DNA from: Crotalaria pallida
Taxonomy: Eukaryota > Streptophyta > Magnoliopsida > Fabales > Fabaceae
NCBI GenBank assembly: GCA_037953625.1
Contig: CM075655.1
Location: 72,257,501-72,321,500, forward strand
DNA length: 64,000 nt
Direction: 5' to 3'
Shown here: in pieces, positions 1 through 10,829 of the stretch
Position numbering within the stretch: position 1 is the stretch's first letter
Layout: every line of letters starts with the position of its first letter
Position numbers and translations under genes: made by a program
The notes under the pieces: generated by a model
What the model saw: only the letters and a program-made list of their open reading frames with translations
The model's database searches: none
Told to the model about the DNA's origin: nothing

Positions 1-195
1 AAAACCATTACCCCGAAGAAAGCTTTCCGACGTCCAACTCTGAACACCGTAAGTATGAGACACAAACGGAGCTTCTCTCCTAGCATACTCCTCTTCAGAA
101 AAGAAGTCATCCTCCTTCTCCGATGATGAAGAAGATGGAGGAGTGAGAGCCTTCTTTTGCTTCCTTGGACGTTTTGGGCCTCTTGAAGTAGACAT
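1..195 (-). CDS. N-terminal part of Sirevirus third ORF (env-like candidate), runs off left edge
   Basis: An open frame reads from an ATG at 195 to the window edge, 65 codons without a stop. It begins MSTSRGPKRPRKQKKAL and continues through a serine run into an acidic stretch (EKEDDFFSEEEYARREAP). It lies on the same strand as gag and pol, 830 bp beyond the pol stop, which is where Sireviruses carry their extra env-like ORF. The basic, then Ser-rich, then acidic start looks like a nuclear or nucleic-acid-associated protein more than a signal peptide. No hydrophobic leader is visible in this part, so the env-like label rests on position only. It could also be an unrelated captured plant ORF. 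Confidence 0.5.
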   Translation of the reverse strand, partial: MSTSRGPKRPRKQKKALTPPSSSSSEKEDDFFSEEEYARREAPFVSHTYGVQSWTSESFLRGNGF

Positions 196-1026
196 TTGCA
201 CAATTTTGAAGAAGAAATTGAGAATTTTTGAGTTTTTGGGAGTTAGGGTTTAAAAAGGGGTTTTTGAATTAAAAGGTGAAAAGGTGTGTTTTGATGTTAA
301 ATAGAGGCCAAACAATGATAATAAAGTGATTTGGTGTTGAAATATGGCAAGAAATTGAGTTGAAAACGGATTTTTGTTGAGAGAGTTCGAGAGGACTCGA
401 GTGAGAAGAAGAAGAGTGCGTGAAAAATGAAGAGAAAACGGCTGCTGCTTCTTAAGAACTGCTCGATTTAATCGAGTGTTTTGGGAAACACTCGAGTGTT
501 CTAAGTAAAATGACTTGAGTATTCAGGAAAGGACTCGAGTATTTTGCCTAGTCCGAGAGTTGCAATTCTCAGGTCTGAAATTTACTCGAGTGGACTGAAA
601 ATCACTCGAGTGTTTTGGGTCACCTGAAACCATGCAAATTTGAAAACACGAATCACTCGAGTAAAGCATAAAGGACTCGAGTAAATTTGAAAATACTCGA
701 GTGAATTCGTCAGACATGCCCAAAAACTTTTTCAATTTATGCTGAATTAATTTTGAATTTAAAGTACTCGAGTGAAATATAAAGTACTCGAGTGTTTTAG
801 CAGAAAATCAGATTTGAACACATTTTTAAACAGATTTGCACAAAACTAACGCATCAACACAAATCAAGCACAATGAGCTTCACTACCATCTTGGAAATCA
901 TTATAGAATCATACACAATTAATAGACAATATTTAAAATATCATCAAGGACAATTTTAACTAAGAATCAAGAACACATTAGAGTAAGACTAAATATGGTG
1001 ATTTTCCAAGATGACACACAATGCAA
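196..1026 (-). repeat. Noncoding spacer between pol and ORF3 with array of ACTCGAGT palindromes
   Basis: No gene is seen here. Between about 393 and 793 the 8-bp palindrome ACTCGAGT occurs about ten times, for example starting at 490, 533, 584, 604, 655, 675, 695, 766 and 786. Many neighbours are exactly 20 bp apart: 584/604, 655/675/695 and 766/786, plus 513/533 if the decayed copy ACTTGAGT at 513 is counted. The same palindrome and spacing recur in the 5' LTR of this element. Confidence 0.75.
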
Positions 1027-4000
1027 TTAGCCTATATTAGCTTCATCTAAAATACCAAGTTCTCTCCTTATATGATAAAAAGTGTCCCTTGGTAGAGGTT
1101 TAGTAAAAATGTCGGCTAATTGATTTGTGGTACTAACAAATTCAATTGTACAATCACCCTTTTGAACATGATCTCTCAAAAAGTGGTGTCTTATTTCAAT
1201 GTGTTTGGTTCTTGAGTGATACACCGGATTCTTAGTCAAGTTGATTGCACTCGTGTTATCGCATCTAATAGGAATATTTTCAAGTTTCAAACCAAAATCC
1301 GATAATTGTTGTTTCATCCATAATAGTTGAGCACAACAACTACCGGCTGCGATATATTCCGCTTCGGCGGTAGAAAGAGCAACACAAACTTGCTTTTTAG
1401 AAAACCAAGACACCAATGAACTTCCCAAGAAATGGCAAGTGCCACTGGTGCTTTTGCGATCAAGCTTGCATCCCGCGAAGTCGGAATCCGAGTAACCAAC
1501 TAAACTATGATTGGCATCAGCAGGATACCATAAACCAGTGTTAATTGTTCCTTTTAGATATTTAAATATATGCTTAACTGCGGATAGGTGCGATTCTTTT
1601 GGATTAGCTTGAAATCGAGCACAAATGCATACACTAAACATAATATCCGGTCTAGATGCAGTGAGATATAGGAGACTACCTATCATGCCCCTATATTTAC
1701 TAACATCAACCGGGGTACCTTGTTCATCCTTGTCTAGGTAGCATGAAGTGCTCATTGGAGTGTAGGCTTCTTTGCATTTGACCAATCCAAACTTTTCAAG
1801 GAGCTCTTTGCAATATTTCCCTTGATGTACAAATGTCCCCTCCTTGACTTGCTTTATTTGTAGGCCTAGGAAGAACTTAAGCTCTCCCATCATTGACATT
1901 TCAAATTCCTTTTTCATCAAATTTGAAAACTTTCTACAAAGAGACACGTTAGTAGCACCGAATATGATATCATCAACATAGATTTGTACTAACAATATGT
2001 CATCTTTGGTTTTATAAATAAATAGTGTATTATCAACCTTCCCTCTTTGAAACTCATTTTCTAATAGAAAGGAACTCAATCGATCATACCAAGCTCTAGG
2101 AGCTTGCTTCAATCCATAGAGTGCCTTTTTCAATTTATAAACGTGGTTTGGAAATTCACTATTTTCAAAACCGGGGGGTTGTTTGACATACACTTCTTCA
2201 TTTATAAACCCATTCAAGAAAGCACTTTTAACATCCATTTGATATAAAGTGAATTTCATGATTGATGCAAAAGCAAGTAAGATTCGGATAGCTTCAAGAC
2301 GTGCAACCGGAGCAAAGGTCTCATCATAATTGATACCTTTCTCTTGGTTGTACCCTTGAGCTACTAGTCTAGCTTTGTTTCTTATAATGAACCCGAATTC
2401 ATCAAGTTTGTTTCTATAAATCCATTTAGTACCAATTATGGTATGATCATCGGGTTTAGGGACTAGATCCCAAACTTCATTTCTTTCAAATTGGTTTAAT
2501 TCTTCTTGCATAGCAAGAACCCAATGTTCATTCTCAATGGCCTTTTTAATTGAATCGGGTTCAATTTGAGAAACAAAGGAGACATAGTTACAAATGTTTT
2601 GAATAGACCTACGAGTAAGTACTCCCTTTGACATATCTCCTATGACATTGTCTATAGGATGAGCCTTGATCGATTTACAAGTTGGAGGAAGTTCTTGTTT
2701 CACATCAACTTCATCACTCTTTGAGTCTCCTCTCTCTTTTTCTTCATTTGAAAATTCAATGTCATCTTCACTAGCATCACATAAAACACTATCTTCTTTC
2801 GAAGACTCGTTAAAAACAACATGAATTGATTCTTCAATAGTTAAAGTTCTTTTATTGAAAATTCTATACGCTTTACTATGAGAGGAACAGCCTAAGAATA
2901 TGCCTTCATCGGATTTGGAATCAAACTTGCCAAGGTTTTCTTTTTCATTATTTAAAAGAAAAACTTTGCATCTGAAGACATGAAAATGAGAAATATTTGG
3001 CTTTCTTCCCTTGTAAAGTTCATAGGGGGTTTTATCCAAAGAGGGCCTTATCAAAATACGATTTAAAACATAGCAAGCCGTATTGACGGCATCGGCCCAA
3101 AAATATTGAGGTACTTGAGAATCATTTAACATGGTTCTTGCAAGTTCCTCTAGCACCCTATTTTTTCGCTCTACCACTCCATTTTTTTCTGGAGTTCTTG
3201 GTGCGGAGAATTGGTGCTCAATACCATTTTTAGCACAAAACCTATCAAATTTGTGGTTTTCAAATTCACCTCCATGATCGCTACGAATAATAATTACTTT
3301 TTGAGTTACTTGGTTTTGCAAAAGTTTGACATGATGTTTAAAAGATTTGTAGGTCTCACTCTTTGTAGTTAAAAATAAAGTCCAAGTAAACCTAGAGAAG
3401 TCATCAACAATCACCAATGCATAATAGTTGCCACCAAAGCTTTTTACTTGTGATGGTCCAAAAAAGTCCATATGAAGCATTTCTAATGGCCTTGATGTGG
3501 ACATCACCATTTTTGATCCAAAGGTGTTTTTAGTTTGTTTACATTTCTTGCATGGAGAATAAACATCTTCAATAGAAAAATTTAGCTTTGGTAAACCAAC
3601 TACTAGATCTTTAAATTGTATTTTCTTCAATTGGATTACATTTATGTGAGCGGTCCTACGATGCCATAACCAAGTGTCACTTTCTTTGCTCACTAAACAA
3701 GTAGAGACCAAATAAGTAACTTTGTTCAAATCAACTAAGTAAGTATTATTTGACCTTTTACCAACAAATTTGATGGATTCATCTTTGTCACTTTTAATGA
3801 GGCAATGAGTAGAGGTAAATAATACATGATTACCAATATCACATAATTGACTTATGCTCAAGAGATTGTGTTCCAACCCTTGAACATAAAGCACATTATC
3901 GATAATCAAGTTTGAAGAGTTTCCGATTTTACCAATACCAAGGATTTTGCCTTTGTTGTTGTCCCCATAAGTGACATAACCCTTTTCCTTTGGAGCAAGC

Positions 4001-4086
4001 TCAATGAAATGTCGCTTATCTCCCGTCATGTGCTTAGAACATCCACTATCTAGATACCACAATTCTTTTCCCATTCGAAGACACAC
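1027..4086 (-). CDS. pol: Sirevirus Pol polyprotein (protease, integrase, reverse transcriptase, RNase H)
   Basis: About 1019 residues, uninterrupted. Visible in order: the end of the aspartic protease region with YLDSGCSKHM (Asp13); integrase zinc finger (H142, H147, C179, C182) and catalytic triad D207, D270 (IIRSDHGGEF) and E306 (NGVVERKNR); reverse transcriptase with QMDVKSAFLNG and YVDD at 703-706; RNase H with GYSDSDFAGCKLD and STAEAEYIAAG. It would copy the RNA genome and insert the cDNA. The frame opens with GTG at 4086; the first ATG is at 4074 and a TAG lies directly upstream. Pol is in a different frame from gag (+1) and begins 13 bp after the gag stop, so expression needs either internal initiation or an unusual recoding event, or the copy has mutated at the junction. 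Integrase has HRRTAH where copia elements usually show HRRLGH. Confidence 0.9.
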   Translation of the reverse strand: MCLRMGKELWYLDSGCSKHMTGDKRHFIELAPKEKGYVTYGDNNKGKILGIGKIGNSSNLIIDNVLYVQGLEHNLLSISQLCDIGNHVLFTSTHCLIKSDKDESIKFVGKRSNNTYLVDLNKVTYLVSTCLVSKESDTWLWHRRTAHINVIQLKKIQFKDLVVGLPKLNFSIEDVYSPCKKCKQTKNTFGSKMVMSTSRPLEMLHMDFFGPSQVKSFGGNYYALVIVDDFSRFTWTLFLTTKSETYKSFKHHVKLLQNQVTQKVIIIRSDHGGEFENHKFDRFCAKNGIEHQFSAPRTPEKNGVVERKNRVLEELARTMLNDSQVPQYFWADAVNTACYVLNRILIRPSLDKTPYELYKGRKPNISHFHVFRCKVFLLNNEKENLGKFDSKSDEGIFLGCSSHSKAYRIFNKRTLTIEESIHVVFNESSKEDSVLCDASEDDIEFSNEEKERGDSKSDEVDVKQELPPTCKSIKAHPIDNVIGDMSKGVLTRRSIQNICNYVSFVSQIEPDSIKKAIENEHWVLAMQEELNQFERNEVWDLVPKPDDHTIIGTKWIYRNKLDEFGFIIRNKARLVAQGYNQEKGINYDETFAPVARLEAIRILLAFASIMKFTLYQMDVKSAFLNGFINEEVYVKQPPGFENSEFPNHVYKLKKALYGLKQAPRAWYDRLSSFLLENEFQRGKVDNTLFIYKTKDDILLVQIYVDDIIFGATNVSLCRKFSNLMKKEFEMSMMGELKFFLGLQIKQVKEGTFVHQGKYCKELLEKFGLVKCKEAYTPMSTSCYLDKDEQGTPVDVSKYRGMIGSLLYLTASRPDIMFSVCICARFQANPKESHLSAVKHIFKYLKGTINTGLWYPADANHSLVGYSDSDFAGCKLDRKSTSGTCHFLGSSLVSWFSKKQVCVALSTAEAEYIAAGSCCAQLLWMKQQLSDFGLKLENIPIRCDNTSAINLTKNPVYHSRTKHIEIRHHFLRDHVQKGDCTIEFVSTTNQLADIFTKPLPRDTFYHIRRELGILDEANIG

Positions 4087-4099
4087 CTACAAGATGAAA

Positions 4100-5887
4100 T
4101 CACTTGCTCATTTTGGATACCCAAACTATGTTGGGTCCCTTAGGGTTAGTGTTGGGACTTTCTCCCTTCTTAATCCACATATAAGTGCCCTTTTTCATTT
4201 CAAATTTCTTAATATGGCACTCAATGTTGATATGTCCAACTTTTCGACAATAAGTACAAGTTGGTTTCTTTGATGAATTTTTCTTAGAAAATGACCCAAC
4301 CACCTTGTACTTTTTGTTATTTTTATGAACATATCCTAAACCGGTTTTGTTATGATTATGTATTTGAGAGTTCAATAACCGGTTGAGGTTTCTATCACTA
4401 TGTGAGATTGTGAGTTTGTTTTTCAACTCTTTCACTTCCTTTTCAAGTTCATCACATTTCTCACATGGAGTGATAGTCTCCTCATGATTTGCACAATCAC
4501 TTTGATGACTAGAATTAATAAGTTCTAAGGATTCATTTTGAAGTTTCAACTCATTTATAGATTTTTGCAATTCATCAATTTCTTGTTGAAACTCCAAGAT
4601 TTTCTTTCCTTTTTCCTTATTAATTTTAGCAAGCCTTCTAAATTGAATTAGCATTTCATTGTAGGCTTCTTGCAAATCATCATAAGAAATGGAGTTAGAA
4701 GAAGAACAAGAAGAACTAGAAGTTACCTCATCATCACTTTCACTCATGTCATGATTAGCTCTTGATGAGGACTCATTGTTGTTCTTGGCCATGAGACAAA
4801 GGTTTGCATCTTCATCACCGGAGCTACTTGAAGATGATCCATTACTCTTCTCCGGAGCATCCCAAACAATGTATGCTCTTTTCCCTTTAGTCTCTTGAGT
4901 CTTCTTGTCATTCTTCTTCAAGAATGTGACACATTCCATTCTAATGTGACCAATTCCACCACATTCATGACATTTAACTCCATCATTGGAACTCTTTTCT
5001 CTTGGTTTGGGGTCTTTGGTTCTTTTCATCTTTGATGGGAAACTACTTTTCTTGCCCTTGAAGAATTTGCTGAATCTTTTGACGAACATCCCAAATTCTT
5101 CTTGATTGGGCTCACTATCGGAATCTTCACTTGTAGAGCATTCTTCAACTTCTTTTGTGACTTTGGTTGAAGCTTTGAGAGATAAGCCCTTTTTCTTCTT
5201 GTTGGATTCCTCATGAGTGATGAGTCTTGATAGTTCCATTTCATGTTCTTGAAGTTTACCAAACAAAGTGGCCAACTCCATTTTGTCTAAGTCCTTGGAT
5301 TCTACGATGGCCGTTACTTTGGGTTTCCATCTCCTATCAAGACATCTCAACACTTTGTTAGTAGTTTCACCATCATGAAATGTTTTTCCTAAAGCAATCA
5401 AATGATTGATTATGTGAGTGAATCTCTTTTTCAAGTCATTGATGGACTCATTTTGAAGCATGCGAAATAATTCATATTCATGTGTTAAAGTATTTAATCT
5501 TTCACGTCTTACTTCGCTTGTTCCCTCATGAGTAACTTGCAAAATATCCCACATTTCCTTAGAAGATTTACATTGAGAAACCCAGAAAAATTCATCATGA
5601 GACAAAGCGGAAGTGATGATGTTTTTGCCTTTTAAATCATATGATACTCTTTTCTTGTCATCATCACTCCAACTAGCTCTTGGAATGATTACGGTTTCAT
5701 CATTTATCAATCTCTTGGGAATGTGAGGTCCATTCTCAATAGCATCCCAAATATCCATATCAATTGCTTCAATAAAAATTTTCATTTTGACTTTCCAATA
5801 AGCATACCCTTCACCATTGAATAGTGGAGGGCGGTTTATTGAAGAGCCTTCACCTCCAAAGGGATTGCTTGAGCCCATAGTTTCCAA
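4100..5887 (-). CDS. gag: Sirevirus Gag (capsid/nucleocapsid)
   Basis: 595 residues. The N-terminal part (FNGEGYAYWKVKMKIFIEA) matches the retrotransposon gag/UBN2 type of capsid domain that packages the RNA into virus-like particles. A first zinc knuckle CHECGGIGHIRMEC lies at 306-319 and a second, CTYCRKVGHINIEC, near 544-557, both CX2CX4HX4C. Between them are Ser-rich acidic stretches and a charged heptad-like segment (about 400-490) that looks like a coiled coil. A long gag with this layout is typical of Sireviruses. The ATG at 5887 lies 47 bp downstream of the PBS, which supports the start. The ORF ends in TGA at 4100-4102, before the pol frame opens. Confidence 0.9.
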   Translation of the reverse strand: METMGSSNPFGGEGSSINRPPLFNGEGYAYWKVKMKIFIEAIDMDIWDAIENGPHIPKRLINDETVIIPRASWSDDDKKRVSYDLKGKNIITSALSHDEFFWVSQCKSSKEMWDILQVTHEGTSEVRRERLNTLTHEYELFRMLQNESINDLKKRFTHIINHLIALGKTFHDGETTNKVLRCLDRRWKPKVTAIVESKDLDKMELATLFGKLQEHEMELSRLITHEESNKKKKGLSLKASTKVTKEVEECSTSEDSDSEPNQEEFGMFVKRFSKFFKGKKSSFPSKMKRTKDPKPREKSSNDGVKCHECGGIGHIRMECVTFLKKNDKKTQETKGKRAYIVWDAPEKSNGSSSSSSGDEDANLCLMAKNNNESSSRANHDMSESDDEVTSSSSCSSSNSISYDDLQEAYNEMLIQFRRLAKINKEKGKKILEFQQEIDELQKSINELKLQNESLELINSSHQSDCANHEETITPCEKCDELEKEVKELKNKLTISHSDRNLNRLLNSQIHNHNKTGLGYVHKNNKKYKVVGSFSKKNSSKKPTCTYCRKVGHINIECHIKKFEMKKGTYMWIKKGESPNTNPKGPNIVWVSKMSK

Positions 5888-5933
5888 ATAGGATCTTTTT
5901 CGAAAAAGTTGTTACACTCGATCTTTCGACCGA

Positions 5934-5945
5934 GCTCTGATACCA
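5934..5945 (-). other. Primer-binding site, initiator-Met tRNA type
   Basis: The minus strand reads TGGTATCAGAGC, the complement of the 3' end of plant initiator methionyl tRNA. It sits two bases inside the LTR edge and primes minus-strand cDNA synthesis. Confidence 0.9.
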
Positions 5946-5947
5946 CT

Positions 5948-7586
5948 TGTTGGAAACCAACAAGCGGGCTAAGAAATTACTAGAGGGGGTGAATAGTAAT
6001 ATGAAGCAACAGTGACAAATTTTCGGATGTGATTAAGAAATAATTGATTATGTGCAGATTTTTCAGAAACTGGGAAGAACACTCGAGTCTTTTTCAGACT
6101 ACTCGAGTAAAATAGCAAGAACACTCGAGTCTTCTGAAGAATACTCGAGTATATCGTGCAAAGTGCTGAAAACTGTTTCTGAGAAATTTGCACCTTAACT
6201 CACTACAAATAAGTCCAGTCCAGAGCAGATAAAAATAAGAGTAGTAACAATTAAATATAGCTATAACAACTTTAAAACAACTTAATTGCTGCGGAATTAC
6301 TACCCAAATTAAAAAGCCCCTTTTGAGAGAACTTAGGGTTGGTTTTACAAAGAAAGGAAAGAAAGCAATAAAAAAAAAGGACACCACCGAAATTTTATAC
6401 TGGTTCACTCCCTTATCAAGAAAGCTAATCCAGTCCTCCTAAAACCTTTAGGAGTGTCTACTATAATCAAATTGTTAGAAATATTACAAGGGATACTTGA
6501 GATGCCTCACTCAACCTTACCCTTCCAAGAGTGTACCAAACTCTTGAATTTCTACCCCAATTTGATTTTGGTGATGAAGACTTCCTTCTTCTTCAGCTCC
6601 TTGAAACCTTCAAGAGCCCCACCAAGCTAAGAACCTCTTAGTATTTTGCTTGAGAACCTCTCAAGACTTGAATGAACCTAAGACCCACTTAGGTACACTT
6701 GGTAATCAACCAAGATTTTGGAACAAGATGTATAAGTATATGTGGAGAAATCCAACAAATGATTTCTTCAACAATTAAGCACAATCTCTAACTCTTTAGA
6801 AAATGTAATATCAATGTATGAGATGTTGAGTTAGAGAGATTTTCCACTTGAGAGAGAAAGAGCAAAAAGAATGTTAAGCTTGTGATTGCAAGTTGTTGTG
6901 CTGGTTCTTGTTGTTATTGTACAAGGGCAATCAGAAAAGTATATATGGAAGAGGGAATGAGAGAGTGAAACAAAATAAAAAATGTCATTCTTGCCCTCTT
7001 CCAACGGTTAAAAAATTTGCTGTCAGGACCAAAATACTCGAGTCTTTTTGAGACTACTCGAGTCTTTTGCCCATCTTCTAATAGGAATGCCCATGTACTG
7101 AACCAACGGTCATATCTCTGATTTCAAGCAAAATACTGGAGTCTTTTTTACTCTACTTGAGTCTTTTGCCCATCTATCAATAGAGATGCCTTTGTATTTG
7201 AACCAACGGTCATATCTCTGATTTGAAGCAAATTACTCGAGTCATTTGAAAACTACTCGAGTCTCTTGACCAGAGTTACTCGAATCTTTTTCCGATCACT
7301 CGAGTCTTTTGCCCAGAGATGATAAAAATCAAGTTTTTTAAAAGTTATTTTCAATTCTCTTCTCAAGTGATAATCTTATGTAATCCCAACCTTTCTCATG
7401 CATTAAAATTATTTGACTTAGGCTGAGATTACTCCTAAGCTACCCACTCTCAATAATAAATATGAAAATTACAATACAATGAGAATGACTAGCTAGAGGT
7501 ACACTTGATCTTCTTGACTTGATGAGCTTGAATTCTTCCTTTAAATCCATGATCTAATTATATTGTCATCATCAAAACTATAACCA
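5948..7586 (-). repeat. 5' LTR of the Sirevirus-like element
   Basis: On the plus strand it begins TGTTGG next to the PBS and ends near 7586, where the minus strand starts TGGTTATAGTTTTGATGATG. Length is about 1.64 kb. It holds five pairs of ACTCGAGT or one-base variants, each pair exactly 20 bp apart (6081/6101, 6123/6143, 7036/7056, 7235/7255, 7278/7298), plus a decayed pair near 7134-7160. The far edge is uncertain because no second LTR is available for comparison. Confidence 0.65.
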
Positions 7587-8491
7587 CCTTAATGGAGACT
7601 TGATTCTACAATCGGTTCTGCAATAACCACATCAATTCTATCTCTAACCCAGGCACATCATGACCAGTTGAGGGTGGTCCCGGCTGTAGCCAACTTGGGT
7701 TCGCACCCCAAGTTGTACTTGGACCCGAGAGATGCCAAGTATTGTGCAAGCGCTGGTTGCGAGACGCTTACTCCCATTTTGGTCTTTCCCTAGAGTGGAG
7801 GGCGATGTGACGTTATGGAAAAGAGAGTGAGAAATGGATATGGAATGGAGAATGGATGAGAATACACATCCAATGATTGGATCCAATAATGATAATCCTG
7901 ATCAAAAATGGAAAAGAATGGAATCCAGTGATTGGATAGGATTGTAAGACGAGCATGCATACATATGCCTGATTTGTTTGGAGCATGCATCATTTGCATA
8001 CACTTGACTTGTGAATGTTATAATTGTGGATTGTTTTATGTATGATTATTACATGTTCTATGTTTGAAATATTTGTCAAATAAGTTTTAAATTCTAACTC
8101 TTATTCTTTGTTGAAAAAGGCTCACTCCCTTGATTACCATTTTTAGGTAACGGAAGTGTCTCTACTCTTCATCAGGTCAATGAGACTCATACTCCATTTA
8201 CTCTAGGAGTATAAGAGTTAGTCCTTTATGGACTAATTACGTATAGTCTATTGGATTGCACTATTGACTCTGGGTTGGGATATTACACTAGTTAATATAT
8301 ATACATATGTAATCTAGTTATGTTTTGAGACTCAACTTAGGTTATACTTTTGGAAATGTTGTAACCAAATTTTGTATGTTAATAAAATAATACTATATAT
8401 ATTTTAAATGTGAGGATTAAATATTAATTAAAAGTTTTAAAAATTTCACTTTTTATAACAAAATCAATTTAATAAATATGTTAATGAATAG
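7587..8491. other. Unresolved repetitive DNA, perhaps the 3' part of a decayed gypsy LTR
   Basis: No supportable gene. From about 8100 the sequence resembles the end of a chromovirus LTR (GGCTCACTCCCTTG, then ATTTTTAGGTAACGG, ending GGATATTACAC near 8290), and 7650-7760 is GC-richer with short repeats such as the AACTTGGG..CCCAAGTT inverted pair. No partner LTR or TSD was found, so this is a guess. Confidence 0.25.
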
Positions 8492-9040
8492 TGGGAATAC
8501 TTATTCGTTCTCCAAGGGAAGGCCTCAAAACCTAGCACAGCCAAAAGATTGATGTAGGACTTTTTAGGTTTTTGACTACCCAGTTGGGTTAACCAAGATC
8601 TCCCTAGTCAACTTGAGTGTGTGCAAGGTGTTAACTTAGGGATGAGAGAATGTACCTTAGCCCTCAACAATGTGGCGTTACTTATAGGGAGAGTGACGAC
8701 GTGTGCATAGGCCTAGATGGGCCTGTAGGGCTGGCGTGTGATTCCTAGAATCTGGGAGAGAATATCGCAGAATATTCTTCTAGATTTTGTGAAGATCAAC
8801 GTGTGATCAGCCTTTACAGATTAGGCTCGCGAGATTGCAAGAGAGAATCTCAGGCTAATGAGCCTGCGGGATGGTTCCTTGATGTATTGATGCTCCGAGG
8901 GTTTCTTTGACCTCTAGTAAGATGTGACTGTTTAAGTGTTGGGGACTTGGTCGTAGGCTCTGAGTATCGGTTGGTCAGACTTGGTGAATCCCATAGTGTT
9001 GGAGTTAGCCTTGGTCGGGTCCAAAATCATGTCCATTACA
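8492..9040. mobile_element. Solo LTR, small family (copy 1)
   Basis: A 549-bp segment starting TGGGAATACT and ending GTCCATTACA. It shares with 26693-37115 (568 bp once its insertion is removed) the internal strings GTAGGACTTTTTAGG, CCAGTTGGG and TCTCCCTAGTCAAC in the same order, and a similar end (TCCATTACA against TCCACTACA). The left flank AATAG and right flank ATAGC suggest an ATAG duplication of 4 bp, which is ambiguous. Similar length and shared ends support one family of solo LTRs. Confidence 0.55.
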
Positions 9041-10829
9041 ATAGCAAACTTAGTTAATTGACACACTCATTCATTTAATAAAAGTATGAACAAATTTTTA
9101 AATGACAATTGTTTAGGATCAAAGATAAGAGTAAAAATCTTTGACCATCCAACACAATGGACATATGGTTAGATTCTTAAGTATTCTTTCCTTTTTATTT
9201 ATAAGTGACACTCCATCGTAACACAAAGAGCGAGATGAGCAATTAATTTTTTTAAATAATTTATCAATTTTTTATTTTTAACTTATTTTACTTACAATAC
9301 ATATTTTGTTTTACGAGGTATTGATAATAACAAGCTTTGTTAGTTGAAACAATCATTTAATAAAAATATATAATTTATAAAACCAAAATTAAACATCTCC
9401 TATGAAATATAAAATGACTTACATATAAAAACATATAAGGGTATTCATAGCAGAGTTTTAACATCAGACTGATCAGATTCTAACCTATTAATATTACATC
9501 ATCATTTTTCTTAAAGACTCAACTTCACACTTCATATCTTCCACCTACAGTTAATACTGACCAAACTTACCAAACACATGCACCAGTATTACAACATCAT
9601 GTACTTTTAAACTCAATTTCATTTTAATGATATTTTTGAAATGTAATTTCATTAATGTTAATTACCTATTATTTCTAAAAATTATCTCAAATATTTATTT
9701 ATCACATCAATATTTCTTAATTGCTAAAAACTATATTTGCATTCATATAATATTTAAAAATTAAAATATTCAATTTTTGTTTAAAAATGTGCCTTAACCA
9801 TTTTTATAAGAAAAAAAATGAGTTGCAACAATAATTTCAATAGCTCTATGTTTTTTTTACATATCCATTTCTTTAAATGTTTTTTTTATATATCCATATT
9901 TGAATAAATATATATTCAAATAAATTTAATGTATCCATTTATTTTTTTATAATAACATAATATATTTAAGAATATTATTATTTACTAATTAAAAAAATAA
10001 TATTAATATTTATTATTATTTATTTAAGTTATAATTATTATTTATTTATTTATTAATAAAATGATGTAAAGTAAAATAAGAGGAAAAACGAAAAATAGGA
10101 TTCCACAAAGTCTTAAGTTTAGTATTTTATTTTACGAACTCAATTTAAGACTCTTCATTATATTTAAAAAATAACAAAATTTTGAAAGAATTTGATAAAA
10201 AAATCTGATATTAAAATTCTTTATTAAACTCTCTTAAAATTATGACATGGTTGCCCTAATCCTTTTTTTTATTATAAAAACCTATCCTAATGGAGGTTCC
10301 AAAATCATTCTTAGTAATTTGGAGCCTTCTCATTTTTATTTTTATTTTTATTTTTTAAATTTGGTGAATCCTCAATTCAGGAGGCAGCCACGTGTCATTT
10401 TTATGTGTATACATAAATCACAAAACTGAATAACCACCTATCTGCTTTTTAATTCCAATTTCAAATTTAAAATTACAATTTAAAATTTGGAAATCAAATT
10501 CCCTTATTAACTGCATAAGTTGGTTTTAGAGAGATGGGTGGAAATGTTACTTAATGCAAGTACAGTAGTACACCACTCTCCAATAGTTTTCTCTACTCCT
10601 TTTTCATTTTTTGTTCCACATATCCATAATGGTTTTCCAGCATAGTGTATTCCACGATTGTTTTCCCGACTTGCTATGAATTTAATTCAATAATTTTGTT
10701 GTGTGGTTTATGGTTTCTGGCTTGCTATGAATAAGAAGGATGGAGGCGCCACAAGCCCAAAGTCAGTGCCTTCTTTGTTTTCATGTAATTTGTCATTCTA
10801 ATTTTTTTTAATAACCCAATTTTTTTATA
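9041..10829. other. AT-rich intergenic DNA, no gene seen
   Basis: Very AT-rich with many short poly-A and poly-T runs. A lone GCCACGTGTC G-box string occurs near 10387-10396, but nothing next to it looks like a gene. Confidence 0.6.

Larger units (their letters stand above)
1..7586 (-). mobile_element. Sirevirus-like Ty1/copia retrotransposon, left end cut by window
   Basis: Read on the minus strand the order is 5' LTR (about 7586-5948), initiator-Met tRNA PBS (5945-5934), gag, pol, a noncoding spacer, and the start of a third ORF that leaves the window. The 3' LTR must lie beyond position 1. The Sirevirus (SIRE/Maximus) assignment rests on the copia order (integrase before reverse transcriptase), the long gag with two zinc knuckles, the third ORF after pol, and an LTR that begins near a GTTTTGATGATGACAA string I associate with that lineage. 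The right LTR edge is an estimate, because the other LTR and hence the TSD cannot be seen. Confidence 0.85.

Noticed and set aside
4340..4386. AACCGGTT strings inside Sirevirus gag, and single copies near 29657, 47460 and 48487
   Set aside because: Single or 37 bp apart, within coding or unrelated sequence; not the 20-21 bp pair pattern, so background.
7644..7999. Two short overlapping minus-strand ORFs
   Set aside because: No recognisable domain, repetitive surroundings, no start context.
10375..10435. G-box (CACGTG) as promoter of a host gene
   Set aside because: No ORF or exon structure follows; one such site is expected by chance.
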